In this document: piece after piece, positions 1 to 6,705 of the stretch
How positions within the stretch are numbered: position 1 is the stretch's first letter
Layout of the letters: each line of letters opens with the position of its first letter
NCBI GenBank assembly: GCA_020216925.1
Contig: JAIWOL010000147.1
Span: forward strand, 1 to 10,000
Length of the DNA stretch: 10,000 nucleotides
Direction: 5' to 3'
DNA from: Thiobacillus sp.
GTDB taxonomy: Bacteria; Pseudomonadota; Gammaproteobacteria; Burkholderiales; Thiobacillaceae
Translations under genes and position numbers: made by a program
The notes under the pieces: generated by a model
Databases searched by the model: none
The model's input: only the letters and a program-made list of their open reading frames with translations
What the model was told of the DNA's origin: nothing

Positions 1-635
1 GCCGACAAGGCCTTGACATCGTCGATATTGGTAATGCCGCCGCTGGCGATGACCGGGATCGAAAGCGCTTGCGCAAGCCGCTGCGTGGCCTCGACGTTGA
101 CGCCTGTCAACATGCCGTCACGGCCGATGTCAGTGTAGATGACGGCTTCGACGCCATAGCCCTCGAAGCGTTTGGCCAGGTCGATGACATCGTGTCCGGT
201 GATCTTGGACCAGCCTTCGACTGCCACCTTGCCGTCTTTGGCATCCAGACCCACCATCACGTGGCCGGGAAAGGCATCGCAGGCTTCGTGCAGGAAGCCC
301 GGGGTCTTGACCGCCGCCGTCCCGATGATGACGTAGCGCACGCCATCGTCGAGATAGCGTTCAATGGTGGCGAGATCGCGAATGCCGCCGCCCAGCTGCA
401 CCGGCATGTCGTCGCCCACTGCGTCGACGATGGCGCGGATCGCAGCATCGTTGACCGGCTTTCCGGCAAAGGCTCCGTTGAGGTCGACCAGATGCAGGCG
501 GCGCGCTCCCTGCGCCTTCCAGTGCAGCGCAGTGGCTGCCGGGTCTTCGGAAAAGACAGTGGCGCGCTCCATCTCGCCTTGTTCAAGGCGCACGCAGTGG
601 CCGTCTTTGAGGTCGATCGCGGGAATGATCAGCAT
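1..635 (-). CDS. hisA: HisA, ProFAR isomerase (C-terminus cut by window edge)
   Basis: This is phosphoribosylformimino-5-aminoimidazole carboxamide ribotide isomerase, the cytoplasmic (beta/alpha)8-barrel enzyme that opens the first sugar of ProFAR by an Amadori rearrangement in histidine synthesis. The first 211 residues are present. They begin [20 protein letters not shown] and include the phosphate-binding segments LGGGIRD (residues 81-87) and IGTAAVK (104-110), the motif [10 protein letters not shown] (167-176) and ASGGI (197-201). By alignment from memory with the Thermotoga enzyme, the acid/base residues Asp8 and Asp127 and Thr164 correspond to Asp8, Asp131 and Thr168. About 35 residues are missing beyond position 1. 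The start is ATG at 633-635, 20 bases after hisH, and I see no clear Shine-Dalgarno sequence, so it probably depends on translation of hisH. It is the last gene of the operon visible here. Confidence 0.96.
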   Translation of the reverse strand, partial: MLIIPAIDLKDGHCVRLEQGEMERATVFSEDPAATALHWKAQGARRLHLVDLNGAFAGKPVNDAAIRAIVDAVGDDMPVQLGGGIRDLATIERYLDDGVRYVIIGTAAVKTPGFLHEACDAFPGHVMVGLDAKDGKVAVEGWSKITGHDVIDLAKRFEGYGVEAVIYTDIGRDGMLTGVNVEATQRLAQALSIPVIASGGITNIDDVKALS

Positions 636-655
636 GGTCGTACGAAAGGGAAAAA

Positions 656-1342
656 TCAGGCGCAGGCCGCGCCGGTCATGTCGCAGGCAGCAGTCTCGCC
701 ATGCGGGTTCCAGGTTGCAAAGTTGCCGAGCAGCGTGAGGCCGGCGTTCTGGCTCTTTTCCGGGTGGAATTGCACGGCGAAGACGTTGCCCGCCGCCACC
801 GCGCATGTAAACGGAAACGGGTAATGCGCAAAACCGGCAATCAGGTCCGGGTCGGCAGGCTGGCTGAAATAGCTGTGCACGAAGTAAAAGCGTTCGCCTT
901 CCTCGATGCCGCGCCACAGGGGATGCGGCATGGCCTGATGCACATTGTTCCAGCCCATGTGCGGCACTTTCAGCTTGTTGCCGCCCTCGTCATGCATGTT
1001 TTCGTGCGGAAACCGCAACACCTGGCCGGGGAAAATGCCCAGGCAGGGAGTGTCGCCTTCTTCGCTGTGTTCGAACAGCACCTGCATCCCCATGCAGATG
1101 CCGAGAAAGGGTTTGCTTTTCGCGGCTTCGACGATCACCTTGCGCAGCCCGCGCGCATCAATCTCGCGCATGCAATCGCGCGCCGCGCCCTGTCCCGGAA
1201 ACACCACGCGGCCCGCCGCCGCTATGGTTGCCGGGTCGGATGTCACGACCACACGCATGGCGGGCGCCACGTGTTCGATGGCTTTCGACACCGAACGTAG
1301 ATTGCCCATGCCGTAATCGATGACTGCAATATCCGCAAACAT
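656..1342 (-). CDS. hisH: HisH, glutaminase subunit of IGP synthase
   Basis: This is the class I glutamine amidotransferase subunit of imidazole-glycerol-phosphate synthase. It hydrolyses glutamine and passes ammonia to HisF, which would be encoded beyond the left edge. The 228-residue protein opens with [14 protein letters not shown], carries the nucleophile elbow GICMGMQ with Cys83, and has the His193/Glu195 pair in QFHPEKSQ, so the Cys-His-Glu triad is intact. About 16 residues ([18 protein letters not shown] region) extend beyond the usual end near LLGNF. The ATG at 1340-1342 overlaps the hisB stop by one base (TGATG), which suggests translational coupling. An AAGGG sequence inside the end of hisB can serve as ribosome binding site. 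Confidence 0.96.
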   Translation of the reverse strand: MFADIAVIDYGMGNLRSVSKAIEHVAPAMRVVVTSDPATIAAAGRVVFPGQGAARDCMREIDARGLRKVIVEAAKSKPFLGICMGMQVLFEHSEEGDTPCLGIFPGQVLRFPHENMHDEGGNKLKVPHMGWNNVHQAMPHPLWRGIEEGERFYFVHSYFSQPADPDLIAGFAHYPFPFTCAVAAGNVFAVQFHPEKSQNAGLTLLGNFATWNPHGETAACDMTGAACA

Positions 1343-1929
1343 CAGAGGCTGCCCTTGGTCGAAGGCATCACGCCGGCCATGCGGGGATCGGGCTCGACCG
1401 CCATGCGCAGCGCACGGCCAAAGGCCTTGAAGATGGTTTCGGCCTGATGGTGCGCATTGATACCGCGCAGGTTGTCGATATGCAGACTCACGGCAGCGTG
1501 GTTGATGAAACCGCGGAAAAATTCCAGAAACAGATCGACATCGAAATCGCCAATGCGCGCACGGGTGTAATCGACGTGGTATTCGATGCCGGGGCGGCCA
1601 GACAGGTCAACGACCACGCGTGACAGCGCTTCGTCCAGCGGCACATAGGCGTGTCCATAACGACGGATGCCTTTTTTGTCGCCCAGTGCCTGCGCAAAGG
1701 CTTGACCCAGCGTGATGCCGGTATCCTCGACCGTGTGGTGGGCGTCGATATGCAGGTCGCCCTTGGCCTGAATGTCCAGGTCGAAGAGGCCGTGACGGGC
1801 GATCTGGTCAAGCATGTGATCCAGAAACGGCACGCCGGTGGCGAGTTTGCTCAGCCCCGTGCCGTCGAGGTTGAGGCTCACCGTAATCTGGGTTTCAAGG
1901 GTGGTGCGGCTGACTTGTGCGGTGCGCAT
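1342..1929 (-). CDS. hisB: HisB, imidazoleglycerol-phosphate dehydratase (monofunctional)
   Basis: This enzyme dehydrates imidazoleglycerol phosphate to imidazoleacetol phosphate and normally forms a 24-mer with bound manganese. The 195-residue product is the dehydratase only; the histidinol-phosphatase half found in E. coli HisB is absent. Metal-binding and catalytic motifs are intact: FLDHML (His38), DAHHTVED (His64, His65, Glu68) and INAHHQAE (His160, His161, Glu164). I chose the ATG at 1927-1929 because the protein then begins [15 protein letters not shown], the usual N-terminus. A TTG five codons upstream is the alternative, and neither has a convincing Shine-Dalgarno sequence. The gene follows hisC after 49 bases, the largest gap within the operon, where I see no hairpin or promoter. 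Confidence 0.95.
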   Translation of the reverse strand: MRTAQVSRTTLETQITVSLNLDGTGLSKLATGVPFLDHMLDQIARHGLFDLDIQAKGDLHIDAHHTVEDTGITLGQAFAQALGDKKGIRRYGHAYVPLDEALSRVVVDLSGRPGIEYHVDYTRARIGDFDVDLFLEFFRGFINHAAVSLHIDNLRGINAHHQAETIFKAFGRALRMAVEPDPRMAGVMPSTKGSL

Positions 1930-1978
1930 GGCGTCGTTTTGCAAGGCTTTGAGGGGATTCTAGCAGCCGGGTCCGATT

Positions 1979-3037
1979 TCAGCACAGCGCTTTCAGCGCA
2001 TCGACCAGCGCATCGCATTGCGCGTCCGTTCCCACGGTGATGCGCAGGAAGGGCGCAATACGTTCGGGTTGCCGGAAATGACGCACGACAATGCTGCGCT
2101 CACGCAGGGCCGCAGCCAGCGCCGCCCCGTCGTGTCCGGGGTGGCGGGCGAAGATGAAATTGGCTGCGGATGGCAGCACCTCGAACCCCAGCTGGGTCAT
2201 TTCCGCCACCAGTCGTTCGCGCGTCGCCACCACCCGCGAGCAGATCGACTCGAAATAGGCCCGGTCTTGCATCGAGGCCAGCGCGCCGGCCTGCGCAAAG
2301 CGATCAAGCGGATAAGAGTTGAAGCTGTCCTTGACCCGGTTGAGGGCTTCGATCAGATGCGCCTGACCGATGGCATATCCCACCCTGAGCCCCGCGAGCG
2401 CGTGGGATTTCGACAGGGTGCGCGTGACCAGCAGCTGCGGGTAACGCGCCACCAGGCCGACAGCCGACAGCCCGCCGAAATCGATGTAGGCCTCGTCGAC
2501 AACCACCACCGAATCAGGATTGCCCTGCAGCAGACGCTCGATTTCGGCCCTGTCCAGCAAGCGCCCCGTCGGCGCGTTCGGGTTGGGGAAAATGATGCCG
2601 CCGTTAGGCCCGAGATAATCGTCTACACGAATCTCGAATGTCTCTGTCAGGGGAACGGTTCGGTACCCGATTTCGTACAGGCCGCAATAAACCGGGTAGA
2701 AACTGTAGGTGATATCCGGGAACAGGATGGGCTTGTCATGCCTGAGCAAGGCCAGAAACGCATGCGCCAGTACTTCGTCCGAGCCATTGCCCACAAATAC
2801 CTGGTCTGCCGTGACGTCATGGTAGGCAGCAATACCCTCGCGCAGACGGTCGGAATTGGGGTCGGGATAAAGGCGCAAGCGCTCGTTCGCTTCGGCGCGA
2901 AGGGCTTCCAGCACCCTCGGGCTTGGCCCATAGGGATTCTCATTGGTATTCAGCTTGACCAGATTGGCCAGCTTGGGCTGCTCGCCGGGAACATAGGGGG
3001 TCAACCCCCCGACCACAGCGCTCCAGAATTGGCTCAT
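1979..3037 (-). CDS. hisC: HisC, histidinol-phosphate aminotransferase
   Basis: This is a fold-type I, PLP-dependent aminotransferase that converts imidazoleacetol phosphate plus glutamate into histidinol phosphate. The 352-residue product has the HisC hallmarks: [13 protein letters not shown] (residues 28-40), NPNAPTG (152-158), DEAYIDF (181-187), and the PLP lysine Lys210 in [15 protein letters not shown] with Arg218 nearby. The start is set at ATG 3035-3037, giving [22 protein letters not shown] that includes the hisD stop codon lies 9 bases upstream. The frame stays open for 29 more codons into hisD, but that extension has no homology-like character and would overlap hisD by 77 bases, so I reject it. 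It likely shares the hisD transcript. Confidence 0.95.
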   Translation of the reverse strand: MSQFWSAVVGGLTPYVPGEQPKLANLVKLNTNENPYGPSPRVLEALRAEANERLRLYPDPNSDRLREGIAAYHDVTADQVFVGNGSDEVLAHAFLALLRHDKPILFPDITYSFYPVYCGLYEIGYRTVPLTETFEIRVDDYLGPNGGIIFPNPNAPTGRLLDRAEIERLLQGNPDSVVVVDEAYIDFGGLSAVGLVARYPQLLVTRTLSKSHALAGLRVGYAIGQAHLIEALNRVKDSFNSYPLDRFAQAGALASMQDRAYFESICSRVVATRERLVAEMTQLGFEVLPSAANFIFARHPGHDGAALAAALRERSIVVRHFRQPERIAPFLRITVGTDAQCDALVDALKALC

Positions 3038-3046
3038 TCCGAACTG

Positions 3047-3052
3047 CTCACC
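3047..3052 (-). promoter_or_regulatory. Ribosome binding site of hisC
   Basis: The minus strand reads GGTGAG, 9 bases before the hisC ATG at 3035-3037. It contains the hisD stop codon TGA, so terminating hisD ribosomes would sit on the hisC start. This supports the shorter hisC start over the longer open frame. Confidence 0.55.
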
Positions 3053-4361
3053 GAGGAATGAGCCGATATTCAGCCGAACGGGCGTGTGCCTGCAAACCCT
3101 CGCCGTAGGCCAGCGTAGCGGCAATACGTCCGAGTGTCTGCGCGCCTGCCTGAGACACCTGGATCAGGCTGGAACGCTTCTGGAAATCGTAGACCCCCAG
3201 CGGCGACGAGAACCGCGCGGTGCGTGAGGTCGGCAGCACATGATTCGGTCCGGCGCAGTAGTCACCCAGAGCCTCGCAGGTGTGTCTGCCCAGAAAAATC
3301 GCGCCGGCGTGGCGCAATTTTGGCAGCAGCGCCTGCGGATCGGCGACCGACACCTCCAGGTGCTCGGGGGCGATGATGTTGCTGATCGCCGCGGCATCAT
3401 CCAGATCGAGGGTCTTGATCAGCGCCCCCCGGTTGGTCAGCGAGGTACGGATCACGTCGCTGCGCGGCATTTCCCGGATCAACCGACTGATCGCTTCGGC
3501 CACGGCGTCCAGGTAGGCGGCATCGGGCGACAGCAGGATCGACTGCGCCAGTTCATCGTGCTCGGCCTGCGAAAAAAGATCCATCGCAACCCAGTCTGGC
3601 GGCGTTGTTCCGTCTGCAATGACGAGGATTTCCGACGGCCCGGCAATCATGTCGATCCCGACCGTGCCGAATACCCGGCGCTTGGCGGCCGCCACATAGG
3701 CATTGCCGGGGCCGACGATTTTGTCGACCTGCGGCACCGTTTCCGTGCCATACGCCAGCGCCGCCACCGCCTGTGCGCCGCCAATGGTAAAGACGCGGTC
3801 TGCGCCGGCAATGGCAGCGGCAGCCAGAACAAGGGGGTTCTTTTCGCCGCCCGGAGTCGGCACGACCATGATGAGTTCCCCCACACCCGCCACCTTGGCC
3901 GGTATGGCGTTCATCAGCACCGAAGAGGGATACGCCGCCTTGCCCCCCGGCACGTAGAGGCCGACACGGTCCAGCGGCGTGATCTGCTGACCAAGCAGGG
4001 TGCCGTCATCTTCCGTGTAGGTCCACGAAGTCTGGATTTGTTTCTCGTGATAGCGACGCACTCGCTCGGCAGCGGCCTCCAGCGCAGAACGAGTGTCCGC
4101 CGGCAAGGCGTGCCATGCCGTCTCAAGTTCGGCATGCCCCAGTTCGAGCGCCGCGGCGGAATCGACGGACAAACGATCAAAGCGCGCAGTGTATTCCCGC
4201 ACGGCTGCGTCGCCACGCGTTCTCACGTCTTTCAGGATCGCGGCAACGGTGGTTTCGATGGAAGCATCGGTCGCATCATCGAATTGCAGCAATTTGGTGA
4301 GACGCGCCTGGAAATCGGGCTGGGCGCTATCGAGTCGGGTGAGGGTAGGCACGGCAGGCAA
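3048..4361 (-). CDS. hisD: HisD, histidinol dehydrogenase
   Basis: This zinc enzyme carries out the last two steps of histidine synthesis, oxidising L-histidinol to L-histidine with two NAD+. The 437-residue protein is of normal length. Zinc ligands and bases are all present: Gln265 and His268 (SQAEHDE), Glu333 and His334 (APEHLE), Asp367 ([10 protein letters not shown]) and His426 near the C-terminus. These match Salmonella Gln259, His262, Glu326, His327, Asp360 and His419 with a constant shift of 6-7. [10 protein letters not shown] (241-250) is also typical. There is no ATG at the front: the start is TTG at 4359-4361 or GTG at 4350-4352, and neither has a clear Shine-Dalgarno sequence. It is the first gene of this operon; hisG is not upstream, where a divergent regulator lies instead. 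Confidence 0.95.
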   Translation of the reverse strand: MPAVPTLTRLDSAQPDFQARLTKLLQFDDATDASIETTVAAILKDVRTRGDAAVREYTARFDRLSVDSAAALELGHAELETAWHALPADTRSALEAAAERVRRYHEKQIQTSWTYTEDDGTLLGQQITPLDRVGLYVPGGKAAYPSSVLMNAIPAKVAGVGELIMVVPTPGGEKNPLVLAAAAIAGADRVFTIGGAQAVAALAYGTETVPQVDKIVGPGNAYVAAAKRRVFGTVGIDMIAGPSEILVIADGTTPPDWVAMDLFSQAEHDELAQSILLSPDAAYLDAVAEAISRLIREMPRSDVIRTSLTNRGALIKTLDLDDAAAISNIIAPEHLEVSVADPQALLPKLRHAGAIFLGRHTCEALGDYCAGPNHVLPTSRTARFSSPLGVYDFQKRSSLIQVSQAGAQTLGRIAATLAYGEGLQAHARSAEYRLIPR

Positions 4362-4381
4362 ACTTTCGCAGAGAGAGCGGA

Positions 4382-4387
4382 ATTGTA
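4382..4387 (-). promoter_or_regulatory. Candidate -10 box for the his operon
   Basis: The minus strand reads TACAAT here, a near-consensus sigma70 -10 box, 20 bases before the first possible hisD start. The hexamer at -35 spacing (CGTGGG) is poor, so the promoter may need an activator or may be weak. A start of transcription near 4375 would leave a leader of only about 14-23 bases. That is too short for a histidine-rich leader peptide and attenuator of the enterobacterial type. Confidence 0.4.
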
Positions 4388-4408
4388 CCGTTTATTTGAG
4401 CGTTCCCA

Positions 4409-4421
4409 CGCCTGGCAGGCG
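4409..4421. repeat. Perfect inverted repeat between divergent promoters
   Basis: CGCCTG-G-CAGGCG has six-base arms around a single central G. It sits between the proposed -10 box of the his operon and the -35 box of the Irr-like gene, a natural place for an operator acting on one or both. It does not resemble the AT-rich Fur or Irr boxes I know. A chance palindrome in GC-rich DNA is possible. Confidence 0.35.
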
Positions 4422-4428
4422 CGTGCAA

Positions 4429-4457
4429 TTGATAGCCATACCCATTCCGGATATTAG
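4429..4457 (+). promoter_or_regulatory. Sigma70-type promoter of the Fur/Irr-like gene
   Basis: TTGATA at 4429-4434 and TATTAG at 4452-4457 are separated by exactly 17 bases, a good sigma70 match (four of six bases in the -10, five of six in the -35). Transcription would start near 4464, about 26 bases before the ATG at 4490. Confidence 0.55.
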
Positions 4458-4489
4458 ACAAAGTCCAGATTGGAGAATAAGATGCATGC

Positions 4490-4900
4490 ATGGATTACTC
4501 GCGCGACAACATGGCCGGCCTGCTCCGCAGCCACGACATCAATCCGACCCACCAGCGGATCGAGATCGCGCACGCCCTGTTTTCACGTCAGGCTCACCTT
4601 TCGGCCGACCAGGTCATGGCCATCGTCAACACCCGCCATTCCGAAACCTCCAAAGCCACGGTCTACAACACGCTCAAGCTTTTCCTGGAAAAAGGCCTGA
4701 TCCGCGAAGTGATCGTCGATCCCAGCAAGGTCTTCTACGATCCCAATACATCGGCGCATCATCATCTGTACGAAGTCGATACGGGCGAACTGACAGACAT
4801 CGACGCAAGCCAGATACACATCTCCGGTCTGCCTGCGCTGCCTGCCGGCATGGTCACAGAGGGTATCGACCTCATTGTCCGCGTTCGCCGCGCGGCCTGA
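4490..4900 (+). CDS. Fur-superfamily regulator, Irr/PerR-like, cysteine-free
   Basis: This is a DNA-binding metal- or heme-responsive repressor of the Fur superfamily, 136 residues. The N-terminal winged helix contains NPTHQRIEIAHALF (18-31) and the recognition-helix motif SKATVYNTLKLF (54-65). The dimerisation half has SAHHHLYEVDTGELTDID (88-105) and ends in IDLIVRVRR. The triple histidine (90-92) followed by an ELTDID-type stretch closely recalls rhizobial Irr, whose HHH motif binds heme. There is no cysteine at all, so neither structural CxxC pair of classical Fur/PerR nor the GCPWHD heme motif of Bradyrhizobium Irr is present. The ATG at 4490 is preferred; ATG at 4511 (residue 8) is possible. 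A GGAG at 4472-4475 lies 14 bases before 4490. It is likely co-transcribed with the DUF2007 gene. The actual signal is not known from sequence. Confidence 0.88.
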   Translation: MDYSRDNMAGLLRSHDINPTHQRIEIAHALFSRQAHLSADQVMAIVNTRHSETSKATVYNTLKLFLEKGLIREVIVDPSKVFYDPNTSAHHHLYEVDTGELTDIDASQIHISGLPALPAGMVTEGIDLIVRVRRAA

Positions 4901-4925
4901 CACCCGGCTTCGGGGCATGCCCGCA

Positions 4926-5246
4926 ATGAAACGGGTACACATCGCCCCCACCCTGATAGACGCCCAGCTCGCTGCCGACCTGCTGGGCAGCCTCGGCATT
5001 CCCAATCACATCTTCAATGTAAACGCCGCCGGCGCGCTGGGCGAAGTCCCGTTTGTCAATGCCCAGCCCGAAATCTGGGTCGACGACGATTCACAGGCTG
5101 CCCGCGCCCGGGAAATTCTGGCCCGCCATGCCAGCATGCGTGCTGACGAAGAGCAAAGCTGCCCCCATTGCGGCGAAACCAACCCGGCCCATTTCCTGAG
5201 CTGCTGGCATTGCGGCAACGCCCTCGCCGGCCGCTTCAGCGTCTAG
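4926..5246 (+). CDS. DUF2007 protein with C-terminal zinc ribbon
   Basis: This small cytoplasmic protein (106 residues) has two parts. Residues 1-66 match the DUF2007 (putative signal-transducing) domain pattern: MKRVHIAPTLIDAQLAADLL, then NAAGALGEVPFVNAQPEIWVDD. Residues 79-96 form a zinc-ribbon knuckle pair, CPHC and CWHC (Cys79, Cys82, Cys93, Cys96). The molecular function of the family is not established. The start at ATG 4926 has CGGGG at 4911-4915, ten bases upstream; in-frame ATG 4917 and the open frame further back into the previous gene are less likely. It lies 25 bases after the Irr-like regulator and probably shares its transcript. Its TAG stop overlaps the stop of the convergent gene. 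Confidence 0.85.
   Translation: MKRVHIAPTLIDAQLAADLLGSLGIPNHIFNVNAAGALGEVPFVNAQPEIWVDDDSQAARAREILARHASMRADEEQSCPHCGETNPAHFLSCWHCGNALAGRFSV
5243..5246. other. Shared convergent stop codons (CTAG)
   Basis: The palindrome CTAG gives TAG on the plus strand (5244-5246, DUF2007 gene) and TAG on the minus strand (5245-5243, small gene after LysR). No space remains for a separate terminator between the two genes, so each transcript must run into the other gene or end inside it. Confidence 0.9.
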
Positions 5247-5602
5247 CTCTGGCCTGCACGCGTCTCCGCATGTTGCCGATAGTGGCGCGCAAAAATCCGT
5301 TCGAGCTCGTCGATTGCCTCCTGTGCCGCCACTCCATGAACAAGATGGCGCGTCATTTGCGCCGAGGCTTCGTGGAATATCTGGTTGCGCTCCAGCATCG
5401 GGTACGTCTGCATCAATCGCTGGATCGCCTTGACCACACTCTCCTGCTCGGGACGGGGAATGGGCAGCGGCTCGGCAGACGGTGCGTCGGCAAGTTCGAC
5501 GGCTTCCTTGCCAGCAAGAAATTCTGCGTAATCGAGCAAGGCCTGCTGCCTGGCCTCGGACAGACCCCGGAAAGCCAGCAGCAGCCGTTTGCTGTCACGC
5601 AT
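5243..5602 (-). CDS. Unrecognised small protein coupled to the LysR gene
   Basis: I do not recognise this 119-residue protein with confidence. It begins MRDSKRLLLAFRGLSEARQQ and is predicted to be mostly helical. The first helical part (residues 3-33) includes LSEARQQALLDYAEFLAGK, which vaguely resembles helices of small DUF2281/antitoxin-like proteins. A proline-rich linker (45-51) follows, then a second charged helical part (52-112). It has no cysteine, no signal peptide and no membrane segment. The ATG at 5600-5602 shares one base with the LysR stop (TGATG), so the two genes should be translated together, which points to a linked role. A longer open frame starting at 5656 would run into LysR and is rejected. 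Confidence 0.75.
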   Translation of the reverse strand: MRDSKRLLLAFRGLSEARQQALLDYAEFLAGKEAVELADAPSAEPLPIPRPEQESVVKAIQRLMQTYPMLERNQIFHEASAQMTRHLVHGVAAQEAIDELERIFARHYRQHAETRAGQS

Positions 5603-6546
5603 CAGAAACCGCGCCCCTTGGCCGGACGTTTCAGCGGCACAATATCCACATTGCACTGCTGGAATTTGTTCTCGACGAAGCTGATGAATGCATCGAGCAG
5701 TTTGCTGCGGAATTTTTCCTGCGCGTAAACCATCGACAGCTCGCGCGTGAGGCGCGGGCTCAGCGGCACCGCCACCAGGGTGCCGAGCTGGATTTCCTTG
5801 GTGACGGTAGACGCCGACATGATCGCCACACCCAGGCCGGCTTCGACCGCACCCTTGATCGCCTCGCGGCTCCCCAGTTCCATCTCGATGTGCAGATCAT
5901 CCGGGTTGACGCCGTTGTGCTTGAAAAAATCGTCGACCACTTCGCGCGTGCCCGAACCGTGTTCGCGCGACACGTAAGGCTGCTCGGCGATTTCACGTGC
6001 GTCGATACTGGGGCGATTCGCGAGCGGATGACCGGGCGAACAGATCATCACCAGTTCATCTTCGCAACAGGCCAGCGTGGTGAGATTGGGATTGTGCGAC
6101 GGCGCCTCGATCAAGCCCACATCCAGCGAGTGATCCGCGATCTTCGATGCAATGGTCTCGGAATTCGCCACCGTCAAGCGGGCCTGCACCTGCGGGAAAC
6201 GCTCCTTGAATTCACCGAGAATGCGCGGCAATTGATACTCGGCAATCGTGGTGGACGCGCCAATCATCAGCGGCCCCGTCACCTGCCCGGTCAATTCGCC
6301 GACGCGCGCCTCCATTTCACCCGTCAGCGCCAGGATGCGCTCGGCGTAGCCCAGCACCAGGTCGCCGGCCGGCGTGAGTGAAATCTTGCCGTGGCTGCGT
6401 TCGAACAACCGGGTATTGAAATGCTCCTCCAGCTGTTTGACCTGAAAGGTCACCGCGGGCTGGGTCATATAGAGGATGTCGGCGGCTTTTGTAAAACTCA
6501 GCTGTTTGGCGACAGTGTAGAATACTTGCAGTCTGCGGTCGGCCAT
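5602..6546 (-). CDS. LysR-family transcriptional regulator (CysL/YeiE/CbbR-like)
   Basis: This is a 314-residue LysR-type regulator. The N-terminal helix-turn-helix (about 3-62) contains FYTVAKQLSFTKAADILYMT, QPAVTFQVKQLE and LFERSHGKISLTPAG. The effector-binding domain (about 92-300) includes ASTTIAEYQLPRIL, DVGLIEAP and REHGSGTRE (194-202). The last motif and its surroundings recall the YeiE/CysL/CbbR branch, whose members control sulfite, sulfur or carbon-fixation genes; the target here cannot be read from the sequence. I chose ATG at 6544-6546 because GGGG lies 9 bases upstream and the protein then starts MADRRLQVFY; an upstream TTG at 6567 is less likely. It overlaps the downstream small gene by one base and is divergent from lplT, which may or may not be its target. 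Confidence 0.92.
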   Translation of the reverse strand: MADRRLQVFYTVAKQLSFTKAADILYMTQPAVTFQVKQLEEHFNTRLFERSHGKISLTPAGDLVLGYAERILALTGEMEARVGELTGQVTGPLMIGASTTIAEYQLPRILGEFKERFPQVQARLTVANSETIASKIADHSLDVGLIEAPSHNPNLTTLACCEDELVMICSPGHPLANRPSIDAREIAEQPYVSREHGSGTREVVDDFFKHNGVNPDDLHIEMELGSREAIKGAVEAGLGVAIMSASTVTKEIQLGTLVAVPLSPRLTRELSMVYAQEKFRSKLLDAFISFVENKFQQCNVDIVPLKRPAKGRGF

Positions 6547-6565
6547 AAAACCATGCCCCGGGGTC

Positions 6566-6581
6566 AATAAAGAATTTTATT
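6566..6581. promoter_or_regulatory. AT-rich palindrome upstream of LysR gene (candidate operator)
   Basis: AATAAA-GAAT-TTTATT has perfect six-base arms and stands out as the only AT-rich block in the 159-base intergenic region 6547-6705. It lies 20 bases before the LysR start. LysR proteins often bind such dyads and repress their own gene. The minus strand also reads TAAAAT (6574-6579), a possible -10 box inside the palindrome, though the matching -35 is poor. Confidence 0.45.
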
Positions 6582-6680
6582 CAACCACAAACCCGCCCGT
6601 GTTGAAAACACCCGTAGCACAACTCCGCCGGCCGACGATGATGTTTCATGCCGGCCCCTCGCGGCCTGATGGCTTTGCCC

Positions 6681-6698
6681 AGGCCCAGCCTTCGGCCT
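6681..6698 (+). promoter_or_regulatory. Possible hairpin just before the lplT start
   Basis: AGGCC (6681-6685) and GGCCT (6694-6698) can pair around an eight-base loop and end 7 bases before the lplT TTG. It would lie where a ribosome binding site is expected, and none is visible. The stem is short and GC-rich sequence forms such stems easily by chance. Confidence 0.25.
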
Positions 6699-6705
6699 GT
6701 CAGTC

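Noticed and set aside
2018..3061. A 347-codon plus-strand open frame opposite hisC
   Set aside because: It mirrors the codon bias of hisC, has no family-like motif and lacks a credible ribosome binding site.
3038..3124. N-terminal extension of HisC by 29 codons
   Set aside because: It would overlap hisD by 77 bases and adds residues unlike any HisC; ATG 3037 has a good ribosome binding site and the standard N-terminus.
3240..4457. A 405-codon plus-strand open frame opposite hisD
   Set aside because: It lies antisense to a complete HisD with all catalytic residues. Its product is Arg/His/Gly-rich with no recognisable domain, as expected from GC-rich antisense DNA.
4362..4489. Histidine attenuator or leader peptide before hisD
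   Set aside because: No run of His codons and no terminator-like stem with a T tract is seen, and the likely transcript leader is too short.
6600..6660. Two GCCGGC motifs that could pair as a hairpin (around 6629-6656)
   Set aside because: Each is a self-complementary restriction-site-like hexamer in GC-rich DNA, with a long loop and no T tract. It is not convincing as a terminator or operator.
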